Assembly (NCBI RefSeq): GCF_000421345.1
Contig: NZ_ATWV01000007.1
Location: 124,001 to 188,000 of the forward strand
Length of the DNA: 64,000 bases
Direction of reading: 5' to 3'
Origin: Treponema bryantii NK4A124
GTDB lineage: Bacteria; Spirochaetota; Spirochaetia; Treponematales; Treponemataceae
Position 1 is the first letter of the stretch. Each line of letters starts with the position of its first letter. Position numbers and translations under genes: made by a program. Shown here in pieces: positions 1 to 7,543 of the stretch. The notes beneath the pieces are model-generated. The model did not search any database. It worked only from the letters and a program-made list of their open reading frames with translations, and was not told where the DNA came from.

Positions 1-1633
1 CCACGAAAAAACAATCAACTCTCTTGTTGATGATATTCTTAATCACTACGAAAACGAACGCCAGTATTTGTATACCGGAAAGGCAATGATTGTTGCTTAT
101 AACCGTTCTATCGCAATGAAGATTTTTAATCGTATTTTGGAATTGAGGCCTTCTTGGGCGGGGACAACTTCACAGGTTACAGTCGGCTCAAAACAGATTA
201 CTGTTCCTGGTGATGACGCCCGCATTGCCGTTGTAATGACAGAAAGCAACAAGGACCCGGAAGAATGGCGTGCAATCATCGGCAACAAACACCGCAAGCA
301 GGAACTCGCAACCCGCTTCAAAGATAATGACAGCCCGCTAAAAATTGCAATCGTTGTTGATATGTGGCTTACAGGATTCGACGTTCCATCTCTTGCAACA
401 ATGTATGTTTACAAGCCGATGGAAAGCTACAATCTTATGCAGGCAATTGCCCGTGTAAACCGTGTCTTCAAAGATAAGGAAGGCGGACTTGTTGTAGATT
501 ACGTTGGAATTGCAAGTGCCCTCAAGCAGGCAATGAACGACTACACTGTCCGTGACCGTCAGAACTATGGCGAAATGGATGTCGCAAAACGAGCCTTCCC
601 TAAGTTCCAGGAAAAACTCGAAATCTGCCGAAATCTTTTCTTTGGTTATGATTATACTCCTTTCTACGAGGGCTCAGACTTACAGCGCGGTATGACAATC
701 AGTGGCGCAGTAAACTTTATTGTAGCCCCAGATAAAGAAGAACAGAAACAGGCATTTATAAAAGAAGCCTTAATGCTTAAACAGGCACTTTCTCTTTGTT
801 CTTCTATGGTAAAAGAACACATGCGTCTTGAGGCAGCTTTCTTTGAATCTGTCCGCGTTCTTGTAATGCGTCTTTTGTATAATCCATCTGGCAAGAAATT
901 CTCCCTCAAAGAAATCAATGACCGCATAAATGAACTTCTTAAACAGTCAGTTAAATCAGATGGCGTTATAAATCTTTTCTCTGATGTCGGCGAAAAAGTA
1001 AACCTCTTTGATCCAACCTTCCTTGAAAATATCTCAAAGATGAAAGAGAAAAACCTCGCCGTAGAAATGCTCAAGAAGTTGATTGATGAACAGGTAAAAG
1101 TTTACAAACGTACAAACCTCGTAAAATCAGAAGCCTTCAGCGAACTCATTCAGCAGACTTTGAACCGTTACCTGAACGGAATGCTTACAAACGAAGAAGT
1201 AATTCAAGAACTGTTGAAGCTTGCGAAAGAAATGCTTCATGCAAGCGAAGAAGGGAACAAGCTCGGATTAACTGATGAAGAACTTGCCTTCTATGATGCA
1301 CTCACAAAACCTGAAGCTGTAAAAGATTTCTATTCAAACGAAGACCTTGTTGCACTTACAAAAGAACTTACAGAAACCCTCCGTAAAAACAAAACCATCG
1401 ACTGGCAGAAAAAAGAATCAGCTCGTGCCAAAATGCGAATGATTGTTAAAAAGCTTCTGAAGAAATACAAATATCCACCAGAAGGTCAGGAAGATGCATT
1501 AAAAACCGTTATAAGCCAGTGTGAACTCTGGACCGATAATGTTGCTGATTATGAAGATACAGTTTCATATTCTATAAATGATGATTATGGTAATCTAAAA
1601 GTTGCAGAAACAACTTCAGACTACGGAAAATAA
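1..1633 (+). CDS. hsdR: Type I restriction enzyme R subunit HsdR, 3' part
   Basis: The reading frame is open from the window edge, so this is the C-terminal part of a longer gene whose start lies upstream. HsdR is the motor and nuclease subunit of a type I restriction-modification complex, translocating DNA by ATP hydrolysis before cleavage. The visible part contains the second helicase lobe: a VDMWLTGFDVP stretch followed by QAIARVNRVF, matching superfamily 2 motifs V and VI, then the long helical C-terminal region that contacts the methyltransferase core. The N-terminal nuclease and Walker A motifs are outside the window. The first genes downstream on the same strand include a RhuM-family gene, a common companion of type I systems. 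Family assignment is secure; activity cannot be judged from this piece. Confidence 0.9.
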   Translation, partial: HEKTINSLVDDILNHYENERQYLYTGKAMIVAYNRSIAMKIFNRILELRPSWAGTTSQVTVGSKQITVPGDDARIAVVMTESNKDPEEWRAIIGNKHRKQELATRFKDNDSPLKIAIVVDMWLTGFDVPSLATMYVYKPMESYNLMQAIARVNRVFKDKEGGLVVDYVGIASALKQAMNDYTVRDRQNYGEMDVAKRAFPKFQEKLEICRNLFFGYDYTPFYEGSDLQRGMTISGAVNFIVAPDKEEQKQAFIKEALMLKQALSLCSSMVKEHMRLEAAFFESVRVLVMRLLYNPSGKKFSLKEINDRINELLKQSVKSDGVINLFSDVGEKVNLFDPTFLENISKMKEKNLAVEMLKKLIDEQVKVYKRTNLVKSEAFSELIQQTLNRYLNGMLTNEEVIQELLKLAKEMLHASEEGNKLGLTDEELAFYDALTKPEAVKDFYSNEDLVALTKELTETLRKNKTIDWQKKESARAKMRMIVKKLLKKYKYPPEGQEDALKTVISQCELWTDNVADYEDTVSYSINDDYGNLKVAETTSDYGK

Positions 1634-1642
1634 ACTTCAATA

Positions 1643-2161
1643 TTAAACTAATGGAAGAATAAACTCTGGGAACATCTCTCCCGCAAATCCAAACTCCCGT
1701 TCCCCAAACAGCACCAGCGTAATCTCATCAAAATCATCCTGATGCATTTTCATAGTCTCGATTGCCACTCTAATAGCATCTCGCTGCGGGTAACCATAAA
1801 CGCCGGCAGAAATCAGAGGAAAAGCAATAGTTTTAAGCCCTTTTTCTTTTGCAAGCTTCAAAGAATTTTCATAACAGGAAGTCAAAAGTACCTCAGCCTC
1901 TGCAGGCGAATGTTCATAATAAATCGGCCCAACAGTGTGGATTACAAATCTTGCCGGTAAATTATATCCTTTTGTAATTTTAGCTTCGCCGGTTTTGCAG
2001 CCATGAAGAGTACGACATTCAGCAAGAAGTTCAGGACCTGCAGCATAATGAATAGCACCATCAACACCACCGCCACCAAGAAGGCTGGAATTTGCAGCAT
2101 TTACAATTGCGTCGCAAGCCAAAGTTGTGATGTCGCCTTTTATGATTTTTATTTTTCCCAT
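1643..2161 (-). CDS. Macrodomain protein, O-acetyl-ADP-ribose deacetylase-like
   Basis: A single macrodomain of 172 residues, the usual size of YmdB-like enzymes that hydrolyse O-acetyl-ADP-ribose or remove ADP-ribose from proteins. Characteristic pieces are KGDIT near the N-terminus, [19 protein letters not shown] for the nucleotide-binding loop with its catalytic Asn and Asp, and the GVYGYP glycine-rich loop near residue 125. I take the ATG at 2161 as the start because a longer frame would run into the tRNA gene. The start codon is two bases after the 3' end of tRNA-Ala on the same strand, and no Shine-Dalgarno is visible, so the gene probably shares the tRNA transcript. It is convergent with hsdR, with a gap of 9 bp. 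Confidence 0.88.
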   Translation of the reverse strand: MGKIKIIKGDITTLACDAIVNAANSSLLGGGGVDGAIHYAAGPELLAECRTLHGCKTGEAKITKGYNLPARFVIHTVGPIYYEHSPAEAEVLLTSCYENSLKLAKEKGLKTIAFPLISAGVYGYPQRDAIRVAIETMKMHQDDFDEITLVLFGEREFGFAGEMFPEFILPLV

Positions 2162-2163
2162 AT

Positions 2164-2237
2164 TGGAGCTGATGGGACTTGAACCCACTACCTCTACAAT
2201 GCCATTGTAGCGCTCTAGCCAGGTGAGCTACAGCCCC
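2164..2237 (-). tRNA. tRNA-Ala, anticodon GGC
   Basis: Read on the minus strand, 74 nt fold as a complete cloverleaf. The acceptor stem pairs GGGGCTG with CAGCTCC (one G-U). The anticodon arm is CTACA-ATGGCAT-TGTAG, giving anticodon GGC for alanine, and the T arm carries the GGTTCAAGTCC loop region. The discriminator base is A and CCA is not encoded. The macrodomain start codon follows almost immediately. Confidence 0.95.
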
Positions 2238-2246
2238 GATGATTTT

Positions 2247-2252
2247 ATTATA
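2247..2252 (-). promoter_or_regulatory. -10 box of the tRNA-Ala transcript
   Basis: A perfect TATAAT on the minus strand lies 9 bp before the first base of the tRNA and touches the end of the mazG-like gene. No good -35 hexamer is visible, so this is a proposal from position and match only. Confidence 0.5.
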
Positions 2253-2573
2253 TCACAATTCTGTATATTTTTTATTGCTTCCCTTCGCTTTTTCTACCGG
2301 ATATTTTGCCTCATTCATCGTCATTTTCATATTGATGATTTCATCTTCATCAAGGTCGAGCTTATCCAGCAGATTACGGCAGTACACCATAACATCAGCG
2401 AGTTCTTCCTTTACGTGCTGCAAATCATAATCCTTATCTGACCACTGAAAGCATTCCAAAAGCTCATTTGCCTCAATCGAGATGGATTTTGCAAGATTTG
2501 CTGGTGTATGGAACTGATCCCAGTCGCGGTCTGCAGTGAATTTTCTGATTCTGTTTATTGTTTGTTCAGTCAT
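2253..2573 (-). CDS. MazG-like nucleotide pyrophosphohydrolase
   Basis: A small all-alpha protein of 106 residues in the MazG/dCTP-pyrophosphatase group, which hydrolyses non-canonical or excess dNTPs to the monophosphates. The signature metal-binding helices are visible as ISIEANELLE near residue 32 and VKEELADVMVYC near residue 55, the EExxE...ExxD pattern that binds magnesium. Translation starts with no ribosome site; instead TATAAA lies 6 bp before the ATG, so the message is probably leaderless. The downstream gene on this strand is tRNA-Ala. The substrate cannot be told from sequence. Confidence 0.85.
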   Translation of the reverse strand: MTEQTINRIRKFTADRDWDQFHTPANLAKSISIEANELLECFQWSDKDYDLQHVKEELADVMVYCRNLLDKLDLDEDEIINMKMTMNEAKYPVEKAKGSNKKYTEL

Positions 2574-2638
2574 ATTGTCTTTATATCGTAAAAGCTCAAA
2601 CTTTGCACTACATAAAGAAACTTCTATTGCAATAATTT

Positions 2639-2653
2639 TAAACTACAAGTTTA
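2639..2653. promoter_or_regulatory. Palindromic operator candidate, copy 1 (TAAACT-N3-AGTTTA)
   Basis: A perfect inverted repeat TAAACT-ACA-AGTTTA with 6-bp arms and a 3-bp centre. Its right edge is 35 bp before the ATG at 2689. TACCCT (2677-2682), preceded by TG as an extended -10, is 6 bp before that ATG. If transcription starts at the ATG, the palindrome is centred near -43. It may equally act on the divergent mazG-like gene. Confidence 0.55.
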
Positions 2654-2688
2654 CAGATTTCCATCCAAATTAATGCTACCCTTTATAT

Positions 2689-3441
2689 ATGCGTCCTACA
2701 AAAAGTAAAGAACAGCTGGCCTATTATAAACATCTGCTTGCTATCGATAAAAAAAGGAACGAATTATCCAATCGTAAAGATGATGAAGATAATTATATTG
2801 AAATTCCAAGAATACTTATTGGATATAAAATCAAGCTTGTTCCTATAGATTCATTGAAAAATCGAGATGATGGTCTTGCAGAAGCTGTTGCCGTATCTAC
2901 CTCATGGTTTCGTTTTTCTGATAAGCCATTCAGGTTATGCAATTTAAAAAGTTATCGATGTGAATTTAGAAATAATCTGTTTTATTGGGATTGCTATGAA
3001 AAGGATGAATTTGAAAGCGAATATTTCCAGAACAAAGTCTTTAAGAAAGGATATCTTAAACTTCTGGATATTTGTGAAAAAGATTTTCTAAAACTGAGTG
3101 AATCTGCAAAAAAATATTTTGTTCAGGGATTTAAGGAATATGACAAACGCGGAAATCCTGTTTACATCTATCATCCTGACATCCCAAGAACTTATGTACG
3201 CGAATATGAAGAAAAACTCTTCTGGAATCGTCTTTATATTCCTGATGGCAAAGCTTTATCTGAGAAGAAAAAACTTGATAATTGGCTCAATTACAAAAGA
3301 GAATGTGAACTCTGGCATTATGAAGGCTGGAAAACAAGCCGCTATCGCAAATGGGAACGGAATGTCCAACACAAACAAATTCGGGCTCAGACTAAAATTG
3401 AATTGTCAAAAGCTATCAATGAATATTTTGAATCAGAGTAA
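2689..3441 (+). CDS. Hypothetical protein, 250 aa, charged and aromatic-rich
   Basis: I do not recognise this family. The protein is soluble, with no signal peptide or membrane segment. It is rich in Lys, Glu, Tyr and Trp, and its C-terminal third is strongly basic (a WKTSRYRKWER stretch followed by HKQIRAQTK), which would suit nucleic-acid contact. It stands alone between divergent mazG-like and downstream rhuM, and is preceded by the same palindrome at the same spacing as rhuM, so the two genes are probably co-regulated. There is no Shine-Dalgarno; a TACCCT box 6 bp before the ATG suggests a leaderless message. Membership in the restriction-linked accessory cluster is inferred from context. 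Confidence 0.7.
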   Translation: MRPTKSKEQLAYYKHLLAIDKKRNELSNRKDDEDNYIEIPRILIGYKIKLVPIDSLKNRDDGLAEAVAVSTSWFRFSDKPFRLCNLKSYRCEFRNNLFYWDCYEKDEFESEYFQNKVFKKGYLKLLDICEKDFLKLSESAKKYFVQGFKEYDKRGNPVYIYHPDIPRTYVREYEEKLFWNRLYIPDGKALSEKKKLDNWLNYKRECELWHYEGWKTSRYRKWERNVQHKQIRAQTKIELSKAINEYFESE

Positions 3442-3456
3442 TTTAGCTCATTATTT

Positions 3457-3471
3457 TAAACTAACAGTTTA
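3457..3471. promoter_or_regulatory. Palindromic operator candidate, copy 2
   Basis: Perfect TAAACT-AAC-AGTTTA. It ends 35 bp before the rhuM ATG, exactly as copy 1 relates to its gene. The rhuM -10 is TAAAAT at 3495-3500, 6 bp before the ATG, and no -35 consensus is found at the expected place. Confidence 0.6.
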
Positions 3472-3506
3472 TATCTATTCAACTTAAAAATAATTAAAAT
3501 CAACAT

Positions 3507-4343
3507 ATGACTTCAAATCGTAATGCTATAGCTGATTATCTTTCTTACACACTTATTTCCACAGGCGAGAATATTAACCTGTGTTTTATAGATGGTGAAA
3601 TCTGGGCTAATCTAACTCAGATATCAAAGATTTATGATGAAGATGAAAATACAATAAAGACGATTGTTACAAAGATTTTTGAAGATGATGATTTTGATTC
3701 TGGAAACTTTTCAAAACAAATAGATGATGTAACTTTTTATGCCTTTGATATTATTATTCAGGTCGGATTCAAAGTAAAAAATCAGAATGCTCTCCGATTC
3801 CGGCAATGGGCAACTAAACTTCTTTCGGAATATCTTATCAAAGGATTTGCACTAGATGATGCTCAACTCAAGAATTGCGGTCAAGTTTTCGACGATGATT
3901 ATTTTATAAAACTCCAAGAAGAATATGAAGAAATTGCCTTATCAAAGCGCTCTTTTATTCAGAAAATTACAGATTTATTTGCAACAGCTTATGATTACGA
4001 AAGAGACAGCTTGATAACAAAAGTTTTTTTCCAGAAAGTTTCCAAACTAAACATTTTCATAAGTGATGAAAAATCAAAAAAGATTATTGATTGTTATCTG
4101 ACTTTAGCAAACAAAAAACTTGCAGGTAAGATTCCTCTAGTAATGAATGACTGGATTTATTATTTCAATCCTCTTTTCGATTTAAGGAATAACAGTGATT
4201 TAGAATCGATTATTAAAAACAAAGAATATTTTTCAAAACCAACTTATTATGAAAATCTTGGTTTAATGAAATCATGTGTAAATCCCAATACTCAACAATT
4301 TGAAAATGAACTATTTGAAATACTGAAAGATAAAGAGGTTTAA
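3507..4343 (+). CDS. rhuM: RhuM-family protein
   Basis: RhuM-family proteins are widespread on islands and inside type I restriction operons; their biochemical role is not established. The diagnostic block lies about 95-125 residues in: NALRFRQWATKLLSEYLIKGFALDD, with the N-terminal WANLTQISKIY region resembling phage-type DNA-contacting domains. At 278 residues it is somewhat shorter than the roughly 330 usual for the family, and the C-terminal half diverges. It lies 1.9 kb after hsdR and is followed after 2 bp by a small gene with a good ribosome site, so those two are probably co-transcribed. Its own start has no ribosome site but a TAAAAT box 6 bp upstream and the palindrome at 3457-3471. 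Confidence 0.8.
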   Translation: MTSNRNAIADYLSYTLISTGENINLCFIDGEIWANLTQISKIYDEDENTIKTIVTKIFEDDDFDSGNFSKQIDDVTFYAFDIIIQVGFKVKNQNALRFRQWATKLLSEYLIKGFALDDAQLKNCGQVFDDDYFIKLQEEYEEIALSKRSFIQKITDLFATAYDYERDSLITKVFFQKVSKLNIFISDEKSKKIIDCYLTLANKKLAGKIPLVMNDWIYYFNPLFDLRNNSDLESIIKNKEYFSKPTYYENLGLMKSCVNPNTQQFENELFEILKDKEV

Positions 4344-4345
4344 TT

Positions 4346-4753
4346 ATGGAAGATGAAGATTATATCGGTTATAGCATGGAAATGCATTGCATGACACCGG
4401 ATCAAAAGCTGCTTTACTTAAAAGAACTTGTGGACAGTATGCAAAAAGATTATAAAAAACCTGGATTCATTGTTACGTCCGTCGAAGAACTGGAACAAAA
4501 ACTAGATGAGGGCCTTAAATCTAGTGAGGAAGAACGTAAAGAGAATGCTTTAATTGCAACTTGGACAGACAAAAATCTTGAAAATTATGATGAACAAACA
4601 CAATTGCATATTATGAAGATTAGATTGAAACTAGAACATCAATTAGGGAATTTCTACAAAATGGGCTTAAAAGAACATGACTTTTTTATAAAACCAATTC
4701 AGGAAAAAATAAATAAGCTACCAAAATATGAAGATGATAATTCTTCTTATTAA
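4346..4753 (+). CDS. Small acidic hypothetical protein downstream of rhuM
   Basis: A 135-residue soluble acidic protein I do not recognise. It is largely helical by composition, with a run of Glu/Lys between residues 45 and 65 and a motif-free C-terminus. It begins 2 bp after the rhuM stop and has an AGAGGT ribosome site, so it is translated from the rhuM message. A partner of RhuM is a reasonable guess from the tight coupling but nothing in the sequence proves it. It is convergent with arfB. Confidence 0.65.
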   Translation: MEDEDYIGYSMEMHCMTPDQKLLYLKELVDSMQKDYKKPGFIVTSVEELEQKLDEGLKSSEEERKENALIATWTDKNLENYDEQTQLHIMKIRLKLEHQLGNFYKMGLKEHDFFIKPIQEKINKLPKYEDDNSSY

Positions 4754-4754
4754 G

Positions 4755-5183
4755 TTACCAGATCTTTCCCCGGTTCTTCTTAATTTCACTGCGGATTTTC
4801 TTCAACTTTAATTTTCGTTCCTTACTAGCACGAGTCGGCTTTGTTTTTATACGCTTTTTAGGAATTACCAGAGCCTGAACTATCCTGTTTTCAAGACGAG
4901 AAAGCGCAATTTCACGATTACGTTCCTGATATCGCTCATCATCCACATCAAGAAAAAGACAGTCTTCTTTATTGATGATAGCTGCAAGTTTTGTGCGAAG
5001 ACGAGTAACCTCCGCATCAGTAAGACCGCCCAGGGAAGTAACTGGAACAACCAGATGCACTTTGGTATTCACCTTATTCACATTCTGGCCGCCGTTACCA
5101 CCGCTGCGGGCAAAGGTCATCTGAGAATTATTGATTATGGATTCGTGTAGCTTTGCACGGTTCATTGTTTCTATTGTAGTCAT
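4755..5183 (-). CDS. arfB: Peptidyl-tRNA hydrolase ArfB-like (ribosome rescue)
   Basis: A 142-residue protein with a class I release-factor domain. The GGQ motif that triggers peptidyl-tRNA hydrolysis is at residues 31-33 within SGGNGGQNVNKV, and the C-terminal tail is highly basic (KRIKTKPTRASKERKLK and on), as in ArfB/YaeJ, where the tail enters the empty mRNA channel of stalled ribosomes. There is no codon-recognition domain, so it is not a true release factor. It overlaps the preceding hypothetical gene by ATGA, indicating translational coupling in a three-gene operon that begins with a phosphoesterase. Confidence 0.9.
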   Translation of the reverse strand: MTTIETMNRAKLHESIINNSQMTFARSGGNGGQNVNKVNTKVHLVVPVTSLGGLTDAEVTRLRTKLAAIINKEDCLFLDVDDERYQERNREIALSRLENRIVQALVIPKKRIKTKPTRASKERKLKLKKIRSEIKKNRGKIW

Positions 5184-5500
5184 TTTTCTAAAGGTTCTCT
5201 ACTTTTTTCTTTAGCTAGAGCTAATTCCAGCTTTTTTCTGAAATTCTCCCATTCATCCTTATCACATTTGTCACCCCAAGAATAGAATCCAGTATCGACA
5301 TCTCTTTGAAATGAATCTAAATCTTCCTTCATAACAAACTTTGTTTTGTGTGATAATCGGTTCAATAAGGGACCCACGAAATGACAGAAAGCTGAAACTA
5401 TGTATGTCCTTCTTCCTATACAATATCGCATAGCACAATTCAGCATTAGTTCTAAGTCGTCACTTAACTCTATCGTTTGAATCTTATCTTCATTTTCCAT
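5180..5500 (-). CDS. Hypothetical protein, 106 aa
   Basis: A small soluble acidic protein, middle gene of the phosphoesterase-hypothetical-arfB operon. It has an AAGGAAG ribosome site and a 4-bp overlap with arfB. The block LNCAMRYCIGRRTYIVSAFCHFVGP and the later WGDKCDKDEWENF resemble small uncharacterised proteins encoded by phages and mobile islands, but I cannot name the family. No catalytic motif is evident. Confidence 0.65.
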   Translation of the reverse strand: MENEDKIQTIELSDDLELMLNCAMRYCIGRRTYIVSAFCHFVGPLLNRLSHKTKFVMKEDLDSFQRDVDTGFYSWGDKCDKDEWENFRKKLELALAKEKSREPLEK

Positions 5501-5511
5501 ATTTTTCTTCC

Positions 5512-6342
5512 TTATTGTTTAATCAAAAACTCATCCATCCTTTCAGCATTTCCCGTGTCCTCATCAGGATAACCAACCGGATTCAGCTTCAAATGAATTA
5601 TTCTTCCATCCCCCTGAACCAGATCTTTTGTGCGTACAGAATGGGTATGACCTGCAAGCCAGATGCTTTGGTCTTTCAACTGATCCAGATATTTTTGGCC
5701 ATTAAAATAAAAGAAGGTTGTATAAACATCATCTTCATAGATTTTTTCAACGCCAAAAAAAAGCGGAATATAGTGAGTCAGTATGATATCCGGCTTTTGG
5801 GAAATGACATAATCCAGCTTTTTCATTTGAGAAGCAAGAATATCCTTATGAATATTTCCCATATAGTCCCAGTGACGATAATCAAACCAGCGTTTCCAGT
5901 AACAAAGGAATTTTGCCATATTTCCTTCCGGCTCAGGCTCAACTTTATAAGCCCAGCAGAAATCATTGAATGCCATTGTTCCGCCAAACTTCACGCCTTC
6001 AAACTCTTCGACTGTCCCATCAAGAATTGAAACATTTCCGAACTTTGAAACTTCTGCTTTCAGAAAATCCAGTTTTGCCTGTGTTTCGGTAAAGGGATTG
6101 TTTCGGAAGTATGATTCATTATGAACCGTCAAATCATGATTTCCAAAGACTACAAAAATCTTTTTATAGAGGGGTGAAACTGCCTTGTAAAATTCCACAA
6201 AAAGGTGCGGATCATCACAGGTGTCACCTGCCACGCAAAGTACATCCGCTGGTTTGAGTGCATTGTTTATGTAGTTTTCCAGACTTACACGATGATTTAT
6301 GTAGTGGTCAACATGCAAGTCGCTTGTCATGTAGATTGTCAT
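5512..6342 (-). CDS. Calcineurin-like metallophosphoesterase
   Basis: A 276-residue enzyme of the dinuclear-metal phosphoesterase superfamily. All five signature blocks are present: DLH at residues 8-10, GDTCDD from 39, GNHD at 67-70, THY near 190 and GHTH near 232. Family members cleave phosphomono- or diesters; the substrate is not predictable here. No signal peptide, so it is cytoplasmic. It heads an operon with the next hypothetical gene (gap 11 bp) and arfB. TATAAT occurs about 23 bp before the start, giving a short conventional leader with only a weak purine-rich ribosome site. Confidence 0.88.
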   Translation of the reverse strand: MTIYMTSDLHVDHYINHRVSLENYINNALKPADVLCVAGDTCDDPHLFVEFYKAVSPLYKKIFVVFGNHDLTVHNESYFRNNPFTETQAKLDFLKAEVSKFGNVSILDGTVEEFEGVKFGGTMAFNDFCWAYKVEPEPEGNMAKFLCYWKRWFDYRHWDYMGNIHKDILASQMKKLDYVISQKPDIILTHYIPLFFGVEKIYEDDVYTTFFYFNGQKYLDQLKDQSIWLAGHTHSVRTKDLVQGDGRIIHLKLNPVGYPDEDTGNAERMDEFLIKQ

Positions 6343-6418
6343 ATTTCTTATTCTTTTTTTCCTGAATTATAAGTTTTATCTGATAGCGATGATTTAATTG
6401 TATGATTGGAAGTTCAGT

Positions 6419-6456
6419 CTGTCTGTAAACCATTAATTTAAAAGATTTACAGACAG
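6419..6456. other. 11-bp inverted repeat between XRE and phosphoesterase genes
   Basis: CTGTCTGTAAA is followed 16 bp later by its exact complement TTTACAGACAG. It lies 8 bp after the stop of the minus-strand XRE gene. A hairpin would form in that transcript, but no T-run follows it on that strand, so it is not a canonical intrinsic terminator. It may be mRNA 3'-end structure or a protein site for the phosphoesterase promoter. Confidence 0.5.
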
Positions 6457-6463
6457 AAAAAGA

Positions 6464-6793
6464 CTAGGCACTCAGGCGCAATTTGCAATCGTTACAATTC
6501 TTGTTGCAGAGCTTTTCAATCTTGTTTGAAACGCATGAAACTTCGACTTCAATCATGCGCTGAATTACAATCTCTTCGACTGCTGCATCAAACAAGTGAG
6601 CAAGCACCAGCAAGTTGTCGATTGTTGGAATTGACTTTCCACTTTCCCAGGCATAAACAGCCTGCGGATATTCAAAACCGAATACGGCCTGAATATCGTG
6701 GACAGTGTATCCACTTTTGATTCTGAGTGATTTGATTTGTGCACCGGTTGCTTTCAGATCAACAACCGGCCTTTGAATAGTTACGGTCCTCAT
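6464..6793 (-). CDS. XRE-family helix-turn-helix regulator (paralogue 1)
   Basis: A 109-residue regulator with one Cro/C1-type HTH: IKSLRIKSGYTVHDIQAVFGFEYPQAVYAWESGKSIPTIDNLLVLAHLF. The C-terminus has a small cysteine cluster (CVSNKIEKLCNKNCNDC), which could bind a metal or sense redox. I prefer the ATG at 6793, which has GGAG at the right spacing; an in-frame ATG at 6808 is possible. The gene overlaps the end of the preceding 62-aa gene by 35 bp. It is clearly paralogous to the XRE gene at 8681-9100: both share the RTV/PVVD lead-in and FGFE.P.A.YAWE. Confidence 0.88.
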   Translation of the reverse strand: MRTVTIQRPVVDLKATGAQIKSLRIKSGYTVHDIQAVFGFEYPQAVYAWESGKSIPTIDNLLVLAHLFDAAVEEIVIQRMIEVEVSCVSNKIEKLCNKNCNDCKLRLSA

Positions 6794-6947
6794 ATGATTT
6801 TTCTCCATTAGCAAAAACTCCATTATCTTTTATTGCCTGCCCAGGCATTTTGTAATTCCAAAGTGCGCGTAGAATTGCCGAATAGCATCTCTTTTTGCCA
6901 GTCATTGCACGAGATAATTTTGTAATGTCAAATGTGTCTGTGCTCAT
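6759..6947 (-). CDS. Small protein, 62 aa, upstream of XRE regulator
   Basis: A short frame with a strong ribosome site (AAGGAG, 7 bp before ATG), overlapping the XRE gene by 35 bp in another frame. The product is basic with a possible helical segment RCYSAILRALWNYKM and no recognised domain. It may be a real small protein or a leader whose translation couples to the regulator. The ribosome site makes chance unlikely. Confidence 0.55.
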   Translation of the reverse strand: MSTDTFDITKLSRAMTGKKRCYSAILRALWNYKMPGQAIKDNGVFANGEKSYEDRNYSKAGC

Positions 6948-7108
6948 TACGCACTCCTTTCATAAAAGATATTTTTACGCCAACGGCGCAGCGGGTTTTT
7001 GTCTAAGGCCTGTCAAACCAATGAGACACGGCGCTCGGCTTTTTAGGGCCAGCGACTTTAATTTGTGTTTTGTATTTTCACTTTAACAAATTAATATTCA
7101 TTTGTCAT

Positions 7109-7123
7109 TAAACTATTAGTTTA
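7109..7123. promoter_or_regulatory. Palindromic operator candidate, copy 3
   Basis: Perfect TAAACT-ATT-AGTTTA lying just past a minus-strand terminator and upstream of the 62-aa/XRE pair. Here no ATG lies 36 bp downstream; the first ribosome site is about 160 bp away, so if the same promoter geometry applies the transcript has a leader of roughly 120 nt. Confidence 0.5.
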
Positions 7124-7140
7124 AAATTAGCACTTATAAT

Positions 7141-7182
7141 AAAAAAGCACCGGAATCCGTTCCGAAGAACTTCAACAGGTGC
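7141..7182 (-). terminator. Intrinsic terminator, branched hairpin plus T6
   Basis: On the minus strand GCACC closes with GGTGC around two perfect inner hairpins (GAAG/CTTC and GGAA/TTCC), a three-way junction, followed directly by TTTTTT. It ends whatever is transcribed leftwards from 7.2-8.1 kb. Confidence 0.7.
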
Positions 7183-7445
7183 CCCAGATTTGCAGTTTCC
7201 AACTGATATAGAAATAACTGTTAAACTTTTTAAGTTTTTAATTGTTCCTTAATTTTTAAAAAGCCATCGACATTCAAAAAGATAAAACCAAAAATACGGA
7301 AAATCCGGTTTATAAAATATTATAGTTTTATATTTTTAAAGGCCGTAATGGAGGCCATCTTTGCTCGGGGGTTCCCCCCGAAGGCGGCCAGTAATTCTCA
7401 TAGGTGGAGGTCTTACCCCCCCTGGCGCGGATACCAGCTGGAACT
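7183..7445 (-). ncRNA. Candidate structured RNA or long 3' UTR
   Basis: This gene-free stretch (6948-7543 overall) contains a GC-rich core at about 7337-7440 in an AT-rich surround. Read on the minus strand it has CTGG/CCAG, a long hairpin with an uninterrupted CGGGGG/CCCCCG-type stem, and a GGCC-flanked hairpin, followed by AT-rich sequence and the terminator at 7141-7182. I do not recognise a known RNA family. It could be an independent small RNA or the 3' UTR of the 7544-8122 gene. No convincing protein frame covers it. Confidence 0.35.
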
Positions 7446-7543
7446 TGATAAGAAAATAATCTGATAATCAAACGATTAATAGACTAAAATCAAACCAAGT
7501 ATGTTTTCCCCCACTCGAAAAACACCTTTCCTGCATATCTGTC

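Noticed and set aside
3098-3487. Plus-strand frame of 129 codons overlapping the 250-aa gene
   Set aside because: Another frame of the same strand without its own ribosome site, mostly inside the larger gene.
6419-6456. Rho-independent terminator
   Set aside because: The hairpin is strong but no T-run follows it on either coding strand.
7141-7445. Riboswitch or tmRNA
   Set aside because: No match to a known aptamer core could be recognised, no tag-peptide frame with tRNA-like ends, and no downstream gene placed for cis control.
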